Origin: Gemmataceae bacterium
Lineage (GTDB): Bacteria > Planctomycetota > Planctomycetia > Gemmatales > Gemmataceae
Reading direction: 5' to 3'
DNA: 43,641 bases
NCBI GenBank assembly: GCA_009697105.1
Contig: SIAQ01000035.1
Coordinates: 1 to 43,641 of the forward strand
Shown one piece after another: positions 1 through 8,456 of the stretch. Under the pieces are notes generated by a model. That model did no database searches. It was not told the DNA's origin and worked only from the letters and a program-made list of their open reading frames with translations. Positions within the stretch are counted from its first letter, which is position 1. Each line of letters begins with the position of its first letter. A program made the position numbers and the translations under genes.

Positions 1-1
1 G

Positions 2-136
2 CCCGTTCGCACGCTGCGGGTAGAAGGCTCTGATGAAACCTGGATCCAACGAACGCCAGCGATGGCAGCAGGTTTGACCGATCACGTGTGGTCGTTGGCC
101 GAGTGGTTGGCCTACCCAAGCGTGCAACGACGGTAG
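2..136 (+). CDS. C-terminal tail of a probable DDE transposase (cut by left edge)
   Basis: An open frame enters from the left edge and ends at a TAG at 134-136, giving 44 residues. The segment RTPAMAAGLTDHVWSLAEWL resembles the C-terminal end of DDE-type transposases and integrase-like proteins common in planctomycetes and cyanobacteria, where an R-T-P-A-M-x-A-G-L block lies close to the stop. No catalytic residues are in the window, so the family cannot be fixed. The call rests on this one motif from memory. If right, the window begins at the edge of an insertion sequence, and the poorly coding stretch that follows would be its flank. Confidence 0.45.
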   Translation, partial: PVRTLRVEGSDETWIQRTPAMAAGLTDHVWSLAEWLAYPSVQRR

Positions 137-422
137 GACACCAGGAAATTTTTCAGCTTTCACTTTATCGGCCAGGATTGGCTTCCAATGCCAAGCTTGC
201 GCAGGCCCGCAGGTGGGAAATTGGTGGATATATTGCTGCTGGTAGCGGTATCGTCCTCGTCCTCGTTGGATCATCGCTCGTTGTTCCGGAAGGCACTACG
301 GCACTGGTGTCATCGGCATGGACCTCCACAACCAACCACCGGTGCGATTGGAACACGTGTTCAGGCAGCTCGGAAAAACGACTATCCCGCCTGCCGAAGA
401 AATATTTGTGAAACGGACCACT
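137..422. other. Interval without a confident gene
   Basis: Short overlapping frames exist on both strands. On the plus strand one frame reads a Cys-x-x-Cys followed by Trp-Trp-Ile-Tyr (about 187-236) and another reads a hydrophobic stretch GSGIVLVLVGSSLVV (about 241-285). Joining them would need a frameshift, as in a decayed zinc-ribbon/membrane protein. I do not see a supported start or ribosome binding site and do not call a gene. Confidence 0.4.
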
Positions 423-707
423 TTAGTTTCGCACGCGCGCGAAGAATTGGACAAGGAGGTGCAACGGCGGAAGCAAGGCGAACAGCCAGCGCAACGGATC
501 GTTGGGATCGGTGAAAAACGCGGCGGTGAGGGAAGCCGCGGTCACCACGGGGAAGAGCAGCAACAGAATGTAAACCCGCCGCGCTGGCCGTGGCGGTGTA
601 GTTTCACGGACGCCAAGAAACATCGGAATCAGGGGCCAAACGGGCAGGCTCAGGCCGATTACCAGGCCAAAAAGCACGGCCTCAACGATCAGGAGCCAAT
701 TGGGCAT
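423..707 (-). CDS. Small two-helix membrane protein downstream of the lipase
   Basis: A 94-residue protein of unknown function. Residues 3-31 form a first hydrophobic helix (LLIVEAVLFGLVIGLSL, then LIPMFL), a short basic loop follows (RETTPPRPARRVY), then a second helix around 46-64 (ILLLLFPVVTAASLTAAFF), and a hydrophobic C-terminus with aromatic residues. AAGG lies about eight bases upstream of the ATG. The gene starts 23 bases after the stop of the lipase gene on the same strand, so the two are probably co-transcribed. A tightly linked small membrane protein could be a chaperone, anchor or immunity partner of the lipase; that is inference from position only. Confidence 0.6.
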   Translation of the reverse strand: MPNWLLIVEAVLFGLVIGLSLPVWPLIPMFLGVRETTPPRPARRVYILLLLFPVVTAASLTAAFFTDPNDPLRWLFALLPPLHLLVQFFARVRN

Positions 708-730
708 GAAAATACCTTAAAAGACCGAAA

Positions 731-2044
731 TTACATCGGGTACATGCCGTAGATGCCCACGCCGGGGATCTGGGCATACGCAGCCCCCATTTGAGAGTTA
801 CCGTCGAGGGCGTCACTGCCGGCTTGCCTAATCATCTGGCCGAGCCTATCCGCTACAGTTCGCAGCCACTCGGAGGTCGCGTTTGCCGCGGACGTGATTG
901 CGAGCCCCAGGGCACGGCCCAGATCCATCATTGCGGACCCGATTTTAGTGCCCAGTTTCCCAAGTTCTTGCGCGCCCCAAGTCAGCACGCGGAGAATCAA
1001 ATCAAGCGGCGTGGCTACGAGAGTTATAATAGCTCCGCCAAGCAATTTCAGGAGGCCTTTGAGAACTTTCATGATGACCCAGACTACGGCGGCGCCAGCT
1101 TTTTTGCCCGCTCCCTTAAAGCCCCCGCTTGCCATGGCGTCGCTCATCATGCGGTCCTCGAAGGAGGCGCGATGCTTCAAATTTATCACCGCTTCCCAGT
1201 TGCCGGCCTTTACCATCGTTTTCAGGTAATTCGTCATGTCGTGATTTTCCATCGCCGGCATTTTATTATTCGGCGAAGGGATGTTGATACAATGGCGATT
1301 GCTATCGTCGCCCATGACATGCACAAAAGGAAAGCACGGTATCATGGTGACCGGGTCCATATGATGGCTGACCCGGTAAATGTTATTACCCAGAGCTTGC
1401 TCCAGGGCCCTGGCTAACCCCACATATGTCCCCACCCGAGGCGCGCCAAAAGTGTACAAAAACGTCTGTTTACCCGGGTATTTTTTGTGCAGGTAGTAAG
1501 CGTTCAGGTTGGCGATGGCTCCTCCCAGGCTATGGCCGCAGCAGTGGATATAGGTGGCGCGGTCGAACATCGCCTCGATCGGTCCGCTATCGAGCGCGTC
1601 TTTCGAGGACTCGAAAGTCTGACTAAATCCGCGGTGCACAAGGCCTGCATCCATGAAGCGAGCCGAGGGCATCACGTATACGTCGGTAAGCAAGTCCGCC
1701 TTCCCCAATTCAGGCCGCGTGCCGCGAGTCGCCACAATCGCGTGGGTTTTCCCTTTGTTCTTGAATTCGACCACGTAGCCAAAGCCGGACGAGACGCCGG
1801 ACGAGAGGGTGCCGTTGCCGGTGGTGGCGTTGAACATTTTACCGCGGGCGGAAACGCCAGCCTGGCCCAGCGAGTACGTCCCGCTGCCCACAATCTCGTG
1901 TGACCCCGCCCGGCTCGATTCCATGCCGGCGCGAGGATTCACCTTCGTTCTTTCGAATGCAGCCCAACCCTGCAAAGTGTAATAGGCGTTCATCGAGGCC
2001 AGCGCCGCCTCCTGAGGAGTCAGAGCACCAGATGCTTCAGGCAT
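731..2044 (-). CDS. Class 3 (fungal-type) lipase with hydrophobic C-terminal region
   Basis: Alpha/beta hydrolase of the lipase_3 family, expected to hydrolyse ester bonds of acylglycerols or phospholipids. Counting from the ATG at 2044 (437 residues), the nucleophile elbow GHSLGG places the serine at about 172, followed by the family block YTFGAPRVG. Asp of HHMDPVTMIP (about 230) and His of ENHDMTNYL (about 268) complete a plausible triad. Residues about 306-395 are rich in Gly, Ala and aliphatic residues with two strongly hydrophobic runs (VVWVIMKVLKGLLKLL and IITLVATPLDLIL), unusual for a simple secreted lipase and suggestive of membrane insertion. There is no signal peptide. A TTG at 2080 would add 12 residues; neither start has a strong ribosome binding site. 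A small membrane protein follows 23 bases downstream. Confidence 0.8.
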   Translation of the reverse strand: MPEASGALTPQEAALASMNAYYTLQGWAAFERTKVNPRAGMESSRAGSHEIVGSGTYSLGQAGVSARGKMFNATTGNGTLSSGVSSGFGYVVEFKNKGKTHAIVATRGTRPELGKADLLTDVYVMPSARFMDAGLVHRGFSQTFESSKDALDSGPIEAMFDRATYIHCCGHSLGGAIANLNAYYLHKKYPGKQTFLYTFGAPRVGTYVGLARALEQALGNNIYRVSHHMDPVTMIPCFPFVHVMGDDSNRHCINIPSPNNKMPAMENHDMTNYLKTMVKAGNWEAVINLKHRASFEDRMMSDAMASGGFKGAGKKAGAAVVWVIMKVLKGLLKLLGGAIITLVATPLDLILRVLTWGAQELGKLGTKIGSAMMDLGRALGLAITSAANATSEWLRTVADRLGQMIRQAGSDALDGNSQMGAAYAQIPGVGIYGMYPM

Positions 2045-2165
2045 GATTTTGTTCCACGGGGATGAAAGGGATCTTCGCAAGAAGTAGGTATCTTATCAAG
2101 TCACGCGACCGGGGCAAACTGAAAAAAGGCAAGGCTTCCACCTTTTAAGATTGGCGCTATCCAAT

Positions 2166-2286
2166 TAGTGCTCTGTCAACACTAAAATACCGGGTACGAG
2201 CCGGAAGCGTAAGCGACGGATGGTTATTCCAGACCGTCGCTTACGCTTCCGGCTCGTAAATCAAGCATCCTATATTTAAGCCGTAA
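2166..2286 (+). repeat. MITE-like element, copy 1 (inverted relative to copy 2 at 42543)
   Basis: The core is a perfect inverted repeat with 25-bp arms, 2195-2219 and 2234-2258, around a 14-base loop. The left flank begins TAGTGCTCTGTCAAC. The whole unit (left flank, hairpin, loop, right flank up to about 2286) matches the reverse complement of 42543-42671, including loop and flanks, so this is one mobile unit rather than two unrelated hairpins. The right end has diverged from the terminal repeat kept in copy 2. Confidence 0.75.
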
Positions 2287-2321
2287 TTTAGGTATACTGT
2301 CCCCCGAACCACAGCAATTGG

Positions 2322-2354
2322 AAAAAAACAGGTCAGGCCCGAAAGCCTGACCTG
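2322..2354 (-). terminator. Rho-independent terminator for the minus-strand DUF1501 gene
   Basis: A perfect 10-bp stem (CAGGTCAGGC at 2329-2338 with GCCTGACCTG at 2345-2354) closes a six-base loop. Read on the minus strand it is followed directly by seven U residues (the A run at 2322-2328). It lies 75 bases beyond the stop of the minus-strand gene ending at 2430 and is the clearest classical terminator in the window. Confidence 0.9.
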
Positions 2355-2429
2355 CGAAGTAGTTTCGTGGGATGAGAGTCATCAATTCACGACGTGGAAC
2401 GCCGCGGTATGTTTCTTCAGCCCGTTACT

Positions 2430-3824
2430 TTACGCCATGATCTCACGCGCCACGTTGCCGTGGATGTCGGTGAGGGTGTAGTCGCGGCCGCCGTAGCGGT
2501 AGCTGAGGCGTTGGTGGTCGAAACCGAGGAGATGCAGGAGCGTGGCGTGGAGGTCATGGTGGTGCATCGGGTTTTCGACGGCGCGGATGCCGTGCTCGTC
2601 GGTTGCCCCGTAGCGCATGCCGCCTTTGACGCCGCCGCCCGCAACCCACATCGAGAAGCCGGCGGCGTTGTGATCGCGACCGTCGGTTCCCTGGCCGTGC
2701 GGCGTGCGGCCGAATTCGCCGCCCCACATGACGAGGGTGTCTTCGAGCATACCGCGCTGTCTCAAGTCGGTGAGCAGAGCGCCCATTGGCTGATCGATTT
2801 GTCGGCACAGCTGTGGCACGCGCTGGGTCAGGCCGCCGTGTGTGTCCCAGTTGTTGTTGTGGCAGATTTCGATGAAGCGAACGCCAGCCTCGGCGAAGCG
2901 TCGGGCCATCAAGCACTGGCGGCCGAAGTCGTCGGTCACGCCGCCGCCAATACCATACATATCTTTGGTCAGCTGGGTTTCACGGGAGATGTCCATCAGG
3001 TTCGGCAGCGATTCCTGCATGCGGAAGCCGAGTTCGTAGGAGTTGATGACGCCTTCGATATCCTGGTTGACCTGCGTGCGCTGGAGCAGATCGTTGTTCA
3101 TGTTTTGCAACAGATCAAGCTGCCGACGTTGCATGGTTTGCGTCAGCGGGCTGGCGAGGTTGCCGACGCGAGCGTTGGCGACCGGCGTGCCCTGTTCGCC
3201 GATCCGTGCGCCCTGGAACGACGCGGGCAGGAAGCCGTTGCCGTAGTTCTGCGCGCCGCCGAGTTCCGACGGCGGGCTGATGGTGATGTAGCCTGGCAGG
3301 TTCTGGTTTTCGCTGCCCATGCCGTAGAGGATCCACGCGCCCATCGACGGGCGGGTGAAGCGGAATTCGCCGGTGTGCATCATTAGAAACGATTGCGGAT
3401 GGTTCGGCACGCTGGTGTTCATGCTGTTGAGCAGGCACATGTCGTCGGCGTTGCGCGACAGGTGCGGGAACAGCTCGGAGATCGGTAGCCCGCTTTGGCC
3501 GCTCGGGTTGAATTTCCACGGCGACTTGAGTAGCGCTCGCCCATTGCCCCGGATGCCGCCGCTGACTGACACAGTTCGGCCATGATCGCGATACAAGGCT
3601 GGCTTGTAGTCGAAGGTATCGACGTGCGTCGGTCCGCCGCGCATGCAGAGGAAGATCACACGCTTGGCGCGTGGCGTGAAGTGCGAGGCACGCGGTGCGA
3701 GTGGGTTTTGGTAATTGGACGCTTGCGAATCTTGCGTCGCTAGCCCGGCAAGGGCCATGTAACCAAAACCGCACGACGCGGATTTGAGAAAGTTGCGACG
3801 CGAAAAAGCGGGAACTTCGGTCAT
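2430..3824 (-). CDS. DUF1501 family protein with Tat signal (alkaline-phosphatase superfamily fold)
   Basis: 464-residue DUF1501 protein, a planctomycete-expanded family related to sulfatases and alkaline phosphatases; the substrate is unknown. It starts with a twin-arginine signal (SRRNFLKSASCGFGYMALAG, residues 8-27), so it should be exported folded. Family blocks are visible: VIFLCMRGGPTHVDTFDYKP after the signal, HGQSGLPISELFPHLSR mid-protein, and near the C-terminus VWGGEFGRTP followed by RDHNAAGFSMWVAGGGVKGG and HHHDLHATLLHLLG. It lies downstream of a PSCyt1/DUF1549/DUF1553 gene on the same strand, the usual partner arrangement in planctomycetes, separated by a 105-base gap that holds a long inverted repeat. 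A strong terminator follows at 2322-2354. The pair is duplicated at 32.6-36.5 kb. Confidence 0.92.
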   Translation of the reverse strand: MTEVPAFSRRNFLKSASCGFGYMALAGLATQDSQASNYQNPLAPRASHFTPRAKRVIFLCMRGGPTHVDTFDYKPALYRDHGRTVSVSGGIRGNGRALLKSPWKFNPSGQSGLPISELFPHLSRNADDMCLLNSMNTSVPNHPQSFLMMHTGEFRFTRPSMGAWILYGMGSENQNLPGYITISPPSELGGAQNYGNGFLPASFQGARIGEQGTPVANARVGNLASPLTQTMQRRQLDLLQNMNNDLLQRTQVNQDIEGVINSYELGFRMQESLPNLMDISRETQLTKDMYGIGGGVTDDFGRQCLMARRFAEAGVRFIEICHNNNWDTHGGLTQRVPQLCRQIDQPMGALLTDLRQRGMLEDTLVMWGGEFGRTPHGQGTDGRDHNAAGFSMWVAGGGVKGGMRYGATDEHGIRAVENPMHHHDLHATLLHLLGFDHQRLSYRYGGRDYTLTDIHGNVAREIMA

Positions 3825-3860
3825 GGGTTATCTCCAAGTGAGAAGGTGATTAATATTGTT

Positions 3861-3924
3861 TTCCGCTTGCGGCTTAGCGCTCAGCATAGCATAGCGCACG
3901 CTGAGCGCTATGCCGCAAGCGGAA
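3861..3924. repeat. Intergenic inverted repeat, family 'CGCTTGCGGCTTAGCGCTC'
   Basis: Arms of 25 bp (3861-3885 and 3900-3924) pair with one mismatch around a 14-base loop. It fills most of the gap between the PSCyt1/DUF1549/DUF1553 gene, whose stop is at 3930, and the DUF1501 gene. The same arm sequence recurs at 11534-11609, 16672-16731 and, as one arm, at 23387-23407. No U tract follows on the minus strand, so it is not a standard terminator. Confidence 0.9.
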
Positions 3925-3929
3925 TCGGC

Positions 3930-6137
3930 CTACTGCAAATACCGAAACTCCGCCGTGGCGAACAGCGTCTGGCAGAAGCCGATCCACGGCGACACGTCGC
4001 TGCCTCCCGTGCCCTGCGACATGCGGGCCGCCTGCAGGAAGTCGATTGCCCTCTGGCGTTCCGATTCCGTCGCGCTGCGGCCCAGAGCCATGCGGTACGC
4101 CAATTCGACTCGGCCGGCGTCGTCGAGCGTCTTGTTCTCCAATACGCGCCAGGCGAAATACTTCGCTTGCTCGGTCGCGAATGGGCTGTTCATCATGAAC
4201 AGCGCCTGTGCGGGAACCGTTGTCACTTCACGCTGAGCGACGACGAGATTCGGATTGGCGATGTCGAACAACGCCAAGATTTCAGGCAATGGCCGACCGC
4301 GGAGCATCGCTTGATAGACGCCGCGATGGGTCGATTCTTCCGCTCCGCCGATGGACTTCTTCTTCGCGGGGGCGCTGCCGATCATCGAGCCTTTCATGGG
4401 CGTGCGGTTGAGCTTGCCGCTGACGGCGAGCACGGCGTCGCGAATCGCCTCGGCTTCGAGTCGGCGAACCGGCATACGCCAAAGGTACATGGTATCCGGA
4501 TCGGTCTTGTAGTTGGCATCGTGATGAGCGCTGCTCTGCTGGTAGGTCTTCGTGAGCAGGATTTCCTTGATAAGCTTCTTATGCGACCAGCCGTTGTCGA
4601 GGAAGCGCGTCGTCAGGTGGTCGAGCAGCTCGGGGTGCGTCGGTTTTTCGCCGAGCGAGCCGAAGTTGTCCGGCGAACGAACGATGCCCTGGCCGAAGAG
4701 ATGCTGCCAAACGCGATTGGCGGCCACGCGGGCGGTCAGCGGATTATCGCGGGCGGTCATCCATTGCGCGAGTTCCAGCCGGCCACTTTGCGAACGGTTG
4801 ATCGTCGGTTCGGTCGGCGATTTCAGGACGGCGGGGAAGCCACGCGTGACCTTTTCGCCGATCGACTTTGCATCGCCGCGAATGAGCACGTTGCAATCGA
4901 CTTTGTTGACGGCATCGCGGACGCCCATCGCTTCGCCGCCGTCGGAGAGTTCGTGATAACCAAACGCCTTGCCGCCCTTCTTGCCCGCGTTATTGCCGAA
5001 GAGCATGATCGAGCTATCGAAGATGCCAGCCAAGGCGTAATACTCTTTCGTCGAGATCGGGTCAAACTTATGGTCATGGCAACGAGCGCACATCATACTC
5101 ATCGCCAGCACCGCACGGGAAGCGACATCGATTTGGTCGGCAATCAAGTCATGTTTGTAATCGGGGTTGTTCTGTGCTCGCGGCTTTGAGGTCAACGCCA
5201 GGAAGCCCGTTGCGGTCAAGGCGGCATCGCGTTCCTTCTTGTCCTTGATCGGCAGCAGGTCGCCGGCAATCTGCTCGGTGATAAAGCGGTCATACGCCAT
5301 GTCAGTGTTGAACGCGTTGATGACATAATCGCGGTAGCGATACGCCGTCGGGAACGGAATGTTGTCCGCATTGCCATTGGTCTCGGCATAGCGGGCGAGG
5401 TCCAGCCAGTGCCGGCCCCAGCGTTCGCCATAATGCGGCGAGGCGAGAAGCCGATCGACGACTTTCTCAAACGCATTCGCCGAGCTGTCTTTGACAAACG
5501 CGTCGATCTCTTCGAGCGTCGGTGGCAGGCCGACGAGGTCGAATGTCACTCGCCGAATCAGCACTTCGCGCGTCGTTTCAGCCGACGGCGTCAGGCCCTT
5601 CGCTTCCATGCTTGCCAGTACCAGCGAATCGATCGGGCCACGCGCCCAGGTGGTATTCTTGGTCTTCGGCACGGCGACTTTCGCGACTGCTTGGAACGCC
5701 CAGAAGTTCTTCGACTCGGCCAGCGTCATCGACTTGTAGCCTTTAGACGCAGCGCCCTCGCGGGGGTCGGGTGCCCCCATGGCGATCCATTCGGCGAAGT
5801 CGGCGATGATGCCTTCGTGCAGCTGATTCTTCGGCGGCATCTTGATGCCCTGGTGCCGAAGCGATTTGATGAGCCGACTCTCGCCCGGTTTTCCCGGCAC
5901 GATGACAGGCCCCGTTTCGCCGCCCGCGAGCACGCCGGCCTTGGTGTCGAGCAGCAGGCCGCCCTTGATCTTGCTCGATTTGGCGGAATGGCATTCGTAG
6001 CACTGCTGAACGAGCACGGGGCGGATCTTCGCCTCGAAGAATTCCATGCCTTTGCCGGCTTTCGGCTGAGCCTGCACAGATGCAACTGAGGCCGACCCGA
6101 CGAAAAGCGCCAGCGAAGCGACAAGCAAGGACTTCAT
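3930..6137 (-). CDS. PSCyt1/DUF1549/DUF1553 secreted cytochrome-like protein
   Basis: 735-residue planctomycete protein with the usual three-part layout. A signal peptide (MKSLLVASLALFVGSASVAS...AQ, cleaved near 24) leads to a PSCyt1 domain with CxxCH at 46-50 (CYECH) and a possible axial Met in IKMPPK (about 100). DUF1549 spans about 165-370 and holds a second motif, CARCHDHKFDP (350-360). DUF1553 spans about 460-710 with RVAANRVWQHLFGQGIV and the conserved MNSPFATEQA region. AGAGG precedes the ATG. It probably binds haem c outside the cytoplasm; the reaction is unknown, although the family's habit of co-occurring with sulfatase-like proteins suggests polymer breakdown. Its paralogue is at 34067-36526. 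Confidence 0.92.
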   Translation of the reverse strand: MKSLLVASLALFVGSASVASVQAQPKAGKGMEFFEAKIRPVLVQQCYECHSAKSSKIKGGLLLDTKAGVLAGGETGPVIVPGKPGESRLIKSLRHQGIKMPPKNQLHEGIIADFAEWIAMGAPDPREGAASKGYKSMTLAESKNFWAFQAVAKVAVPKTKNTTWARGPIDSLVLASMEAKGLTPSAETTREVLIRRVTFDLVGLPPTLEEIDAFVKDSSANAFEKVVDRLLASPHYGERWGRHWLDLARYAETNGNADNIPFPTAYRYRDYVINAFNTDMAYDRFITEQIAGDLLPIKDKKERDAALTATGFLALTSKPRAQNNPDYKHDLIADQIDVASRAVLAMSMMCARCHDHKFDPISTKEYYALAGIFDSSIMLFGNNAGKKGGKAFGYHELSDGGEAMGVRDAVNKVDCNVLIRGDAKSIGEKVTRGFPAVLKSPTEPTINRSQSGRLELAQWMTARDNPLTARVAANRVWQHLFGQGIVRSPDNFGSLGEKPTHPELLDHLTTRFLDNGWSHKKLIKEILLTKTYQQSSAHHDANYKTDPDTMYLWRMPVRRLEAEAIRDAVLAVSGKLNRTPMKGSMIGSAPAKKKSIGGAEESTHRGVYQAMLRGRPLPEILALFDIANPNLVVAQREVTTVPAQALFMMNSPFATEQAKYFAWRVLENKTLDDAGRVELAYRMALGRSATESERQRAIDFLQAARMSQGTGGSDVSPWIGFCQTLFATAEFRYLQ

Positions 6138-6274
6138 ATCTAACCTCTTGTTGCCGAATCAGTTATGAGAAATACGATGCAGTGACTTTATGGTTTTCGG
6201 AATTGGATGTCTAATATAGAACCCGGTTGCGTGGCGAAAGTATCGAAAAAAAAGAATTTATCGAGAGTTCACGC

Positions 6275-6754
6275 TCACCAGATTGACGACGGCGTGCCCA
6301 TCAAAGGACACTGCTCTGATCCCTGAGATACATCTCTGCAAAGGCTGGAAAAGGACGGCGCGATCATTCGTCCTCCAGCTTTATCGCCGGTAATCTGAAA
6401 CACGGGTTCTGATATCTCCCTTGGATGTTTCGTCAATCGTACCGCCCAGGCCAAACACCAAATGCAATGGTCGGCAATAATAAAACACCCGGGATACGCC
6501 CATCGATCTGTGTTAATATCCGTCAATTCGTCGCTTACGAGCTTTACCATTGAAAGCGGCCAAAATCGATTTGTGCCGGGATCCAGTTCGTCCTCCATGC
6601 CGTCAACGGTAAGGAAATACTCTCGCAAATCCGCCGGCAGCAGAATGCCTTGTCTAGCCTCGAACTCGCGAATGGCGGCGGGATTTACACCCGGTCGAAT
6701 CGTAAGTCCGGCATCACGCCACATTGTGGTCAGTTGCTGCCAAGGAGTGAGCAT
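6275..6754 (-). CDS. SMI1/KNR4 (SUKH) family protein
   Basis: 159 residues. The block IREFEARQGILLPADLREYF followed by LTVDGM is the hallmark N-terminal segment of SUKH-superfamily proteins, and FWPLSMVKLVSDEL and a hydrophobic GCFIIADHCIWCLAW strand also fit the fold. Bacterial SUKH proteins are often immunity proteins to contact-dependent or polymorphic toxins, but many are orphans of unknown role, and no toxin gene is adjacent here. ATG at 6754 is preferred over GTG at 6769 because GAGG lies six bases upstream of the ATG. Confidence 0.8.
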   Translation of the reverse strand: MLTPWQQLTTMWRDAGLTIRPGVNPAAIREFEARQGILLPADLREYFLTVDGMEDELDPGTNRFWPLSMVKLVSDELTDINTDRWAYPGCFIIADHCIWCLAWAVRLTKHPREISEPVFQITGDKAGGRMIAPSFSSLCRDVSQGSEQCPLMGTPSSIW

Positions 6755-6902
6755 CAAGTACCTCGCCACCGAACCACAATATTTGGCCGCCCTGGATCGA
6801 CTGGCAACGCCCGGTCAGTATATTTCGCTATTCGACACCGTTTGTGGCCAACACCGCCTAAAAGTGCAAAAAAAGGCCGAAAAAATGTACTAAATCTTGG
6901 CC

Positions 6903-6937
6903 AACCCAAGGGTTCGGAGTGCCTCACCCTTGGGCTT
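6903..6937. repeat. Single arm of the 'CTCCGAACC' inverted-repeat family
   Basis: This 35-base sequence matches one arm of the repeats at 14580-14660 and 36555-36633. It lies 14 bases beyond the stop of the minus-strand DUF1080 gene. No second arm is nearby, but the arm itself can fold through CCCAAGGGT pairing with ACCCTTGGG. Confidence 0.75.
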
Positions 6938-6950
6938 GAGGATTAAGGAA

Positions 6951-7706
6951 TCAATCCAGCACCTTGACGCGGATGTTGCGGTAGCGGACGTATTCCTTGG
7001 TGAAGTCGCCGCCGCCGTGGACTTGTAGGGCGATGCCGCCTTCGTCGTTGAGGCGTTTTTTGTCGTCCTGGTATTCCATGAACTTGACGCCTTTGATCCA
7101 GGTCGTGATATGCGGCGGATTGCCGACGATACGGGCTTTCAGTTCGTTCCATTCGCCGTGCTTCCAGAACTTCGGCCAATCCTTGGGCGAGACGGGCAAT
7201 TTGAACGCGGACTTCGGGTTCTCTTTGATGTCGGTGACCTTTTCGAGGAAGTCGAAGTTACGCACGTGCGGTTGGCCGCCGATGCCTTCGCCATAGATGC
7301 CCATGAGGTTGCCTTTGGAATGGTAGTCGATCATGGCCTGGTAGCATTTGCCGTCTTCGGTGGAGCGGAGGAAGAGGCCGGAATCGATGGTGAAGTCGTT
7401 GTTCATTTCGAAGACGACTTCGAAGTTTTTGTATTTCTTGTCGGTGATGATGATGCCGCCGTTGCCTGGGATGTCCTGGCAGCCGAGGATGGCGCCGTCT
7501 TTGATGACCCAGGTGCCGCCGGTTTTCTTCTTGCTGGCGTTGGAGTGGCCGGTCTTGGTGCTGACGTGCCAGCCGGTGAGGTCTTTGCCATTGAAGATGC
7601 TGACGTAGCCGTCGTCTTTCTTCTTCTCGCCGGCGGTCGTGCTGTCGAGCAGCGCGAACGCAGCAAGCGAGGTCGAGGCCAATGTGAGGAGCAGAATGGA
7701 ACGCAT
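6951..7706 (-). CDS. DUF1080 (3-keto-disaccharide hydrolase-like) secreted protein
   Basis: 251 residues with a cleavable signal peptide (MRSILLLTLASTSLAAFALL). The mature part is a single concanavalin-like DUF1080 domain: FNGKDLTGWHV at its start, then GTWVIKDGAILGCQD, FEVVFEMNNDFTIDSGLFLR, GIYGEGIGGQPH and a closing GIALQVHGGGDF...VRYRNIRVKVL. The family is greatly expanded in planctomycetes; some members hydrolyse 3-keto-glycosides, others are lectin-like. The function of this copy cannot be told from sequence. GGAGA lies about eight bases before the ATG. It has no clear operon partner. Confidence 0.9.
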   Translation of the reverse strand: MRSILLLTLASTSLAAFALLDSTTAGEKKKDDGYVSIFNGKDLTGWHVSTKTGHSNASKKKTGGTWVIKDGAILGCQDIPGNGGIIITDKKYKNFEVVFEMNNDFTIDSGLFLRSTEDGKCYQAMIDYHSKGNLMGIYGEGIGGQPHVRNFDFLEKVTDIKENPKSAFKLPVSPKDWPKFWKHGEWNELKARIVGNPPHITTWIKGVKFMEYQDDKKRLNDEGGIALQVHGGGDFTKEYVRYRNIRVKVLD

Positions 7707-7880
7707 GGGAGAATCTCCGGTGAATGCAGGAAAGGTTTGAGTTGAGTATGTGAATTGGCGTGGTGGATGTCCAGGCGAGGCAACGCATGGAGCATCTGTC
7801 GGAAAGAAAAATGGTGGGGAGCGCTGATTCCAGCGTTCCGTTTTCTATTAGTCCTGAGTAAAATGGTGAAAGGAGGAAAT

Positions 7881-8444
7881 ATGATGTCAACCCTAACGAT
7901 TCCGCGAGCCACGCTTGACGATCTCTACCGCGTCGAGGGAAAAGCCGAACTGATCAATGGGAGGATCGTCCCGATGGCGTCCAGGCATCTGCCGAGCACG
8001 GTTGCGGGTAACATCTTCGTTGATCTGCGAATTCACACGAAGAAAACGAAGAAGGGGCGTGCCTATGCCGATGGTGCCGGCTTCGCAGTTTCTGAGATGC
8101 CGTCCGGGCGCGAATCGTTTGCGCCGGATACTTCGTATTACGACGGTCCACTGCCAGCGAGCTTCATGCGCTTCATTGAGGGGCCGCCGACGTGTGCGAT
8201 CGAAGTACGCAGTGAGAACGACTACGGCGACGGGGCGGAGGAATTGCTCGCTGCCAAACGAACTGACTATTTTCTCGCGGGCACGTTGGCGGTTTGGGAT
8301 GTCGATCCGCAGGCTGAAACGATTCGCCTTTACCTCGCTTCGAGTCCGAGTGAGCCGACGCTGTTCCGCCGGGGCGAGGTCGCCCATGCGGAACCTGCGG
8401 TCCCCGGTTGGCGCATGAGCGTGGATGAGGTGTTTGCGCGGTAG
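7881..8444 (+). CDS. Uma2 family (DUF820) nuclease-like protein
   Basis: 187 residues. The DUF820/Uma2 pattern is clear: LYRVEGKAELINGRIVPM at the N-terminus, FAPDTSYYDG carrying the central PD acidic residue, then CAIEVRSENDYGDG (the E-x-x-S strand of the PD-(D/E)xK core), RTDYFLAGTLAVWDVDP and a C-terminal LFRRGEVAHAEPAVPGWRMSVDEVF. Such proteins have a restriction-endonuclease-like fold and unknown targets, and are multiplied in cyanobacteria and planctomycetes. AAGGAGG at 7870-7876 fixes the start at the ATG at 7881 rather than further upstream at 7755. Confidence 0.88.
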   Translation: MMSTLTIPRATLDDLYRVEGKAELINGRIVPMASRHLPSTVAGNIFVDLRIHTKKTKKGRAYADGAGFAVSEMPSGRESFAPDTSYYDGPLPASFMRFIEGPPTCAIEVRSENDYGDGAEELLAAKRTDYFLAGTLAVWDVDPQAETIRLYLASSPSEPTLFRRGEVAHAEPAVPGWRMSVDEVFAR

Positions 8445-8456
8445 AGCCAGCGGGGC

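Noticed and set aside
88-752. Plus-strand open frames across the left end
   Set aside because: No ribosome binding site, no recognisable domain, and part overlaps the better-supported small membrane gene on the minus strand.
2394-3386. Long plus-strand frame opposite the DUF1501 gene
   Set aside because: Antisense shadow of a GC-rich gene; low-complexity Val/Ala/Arg composition and no domain.
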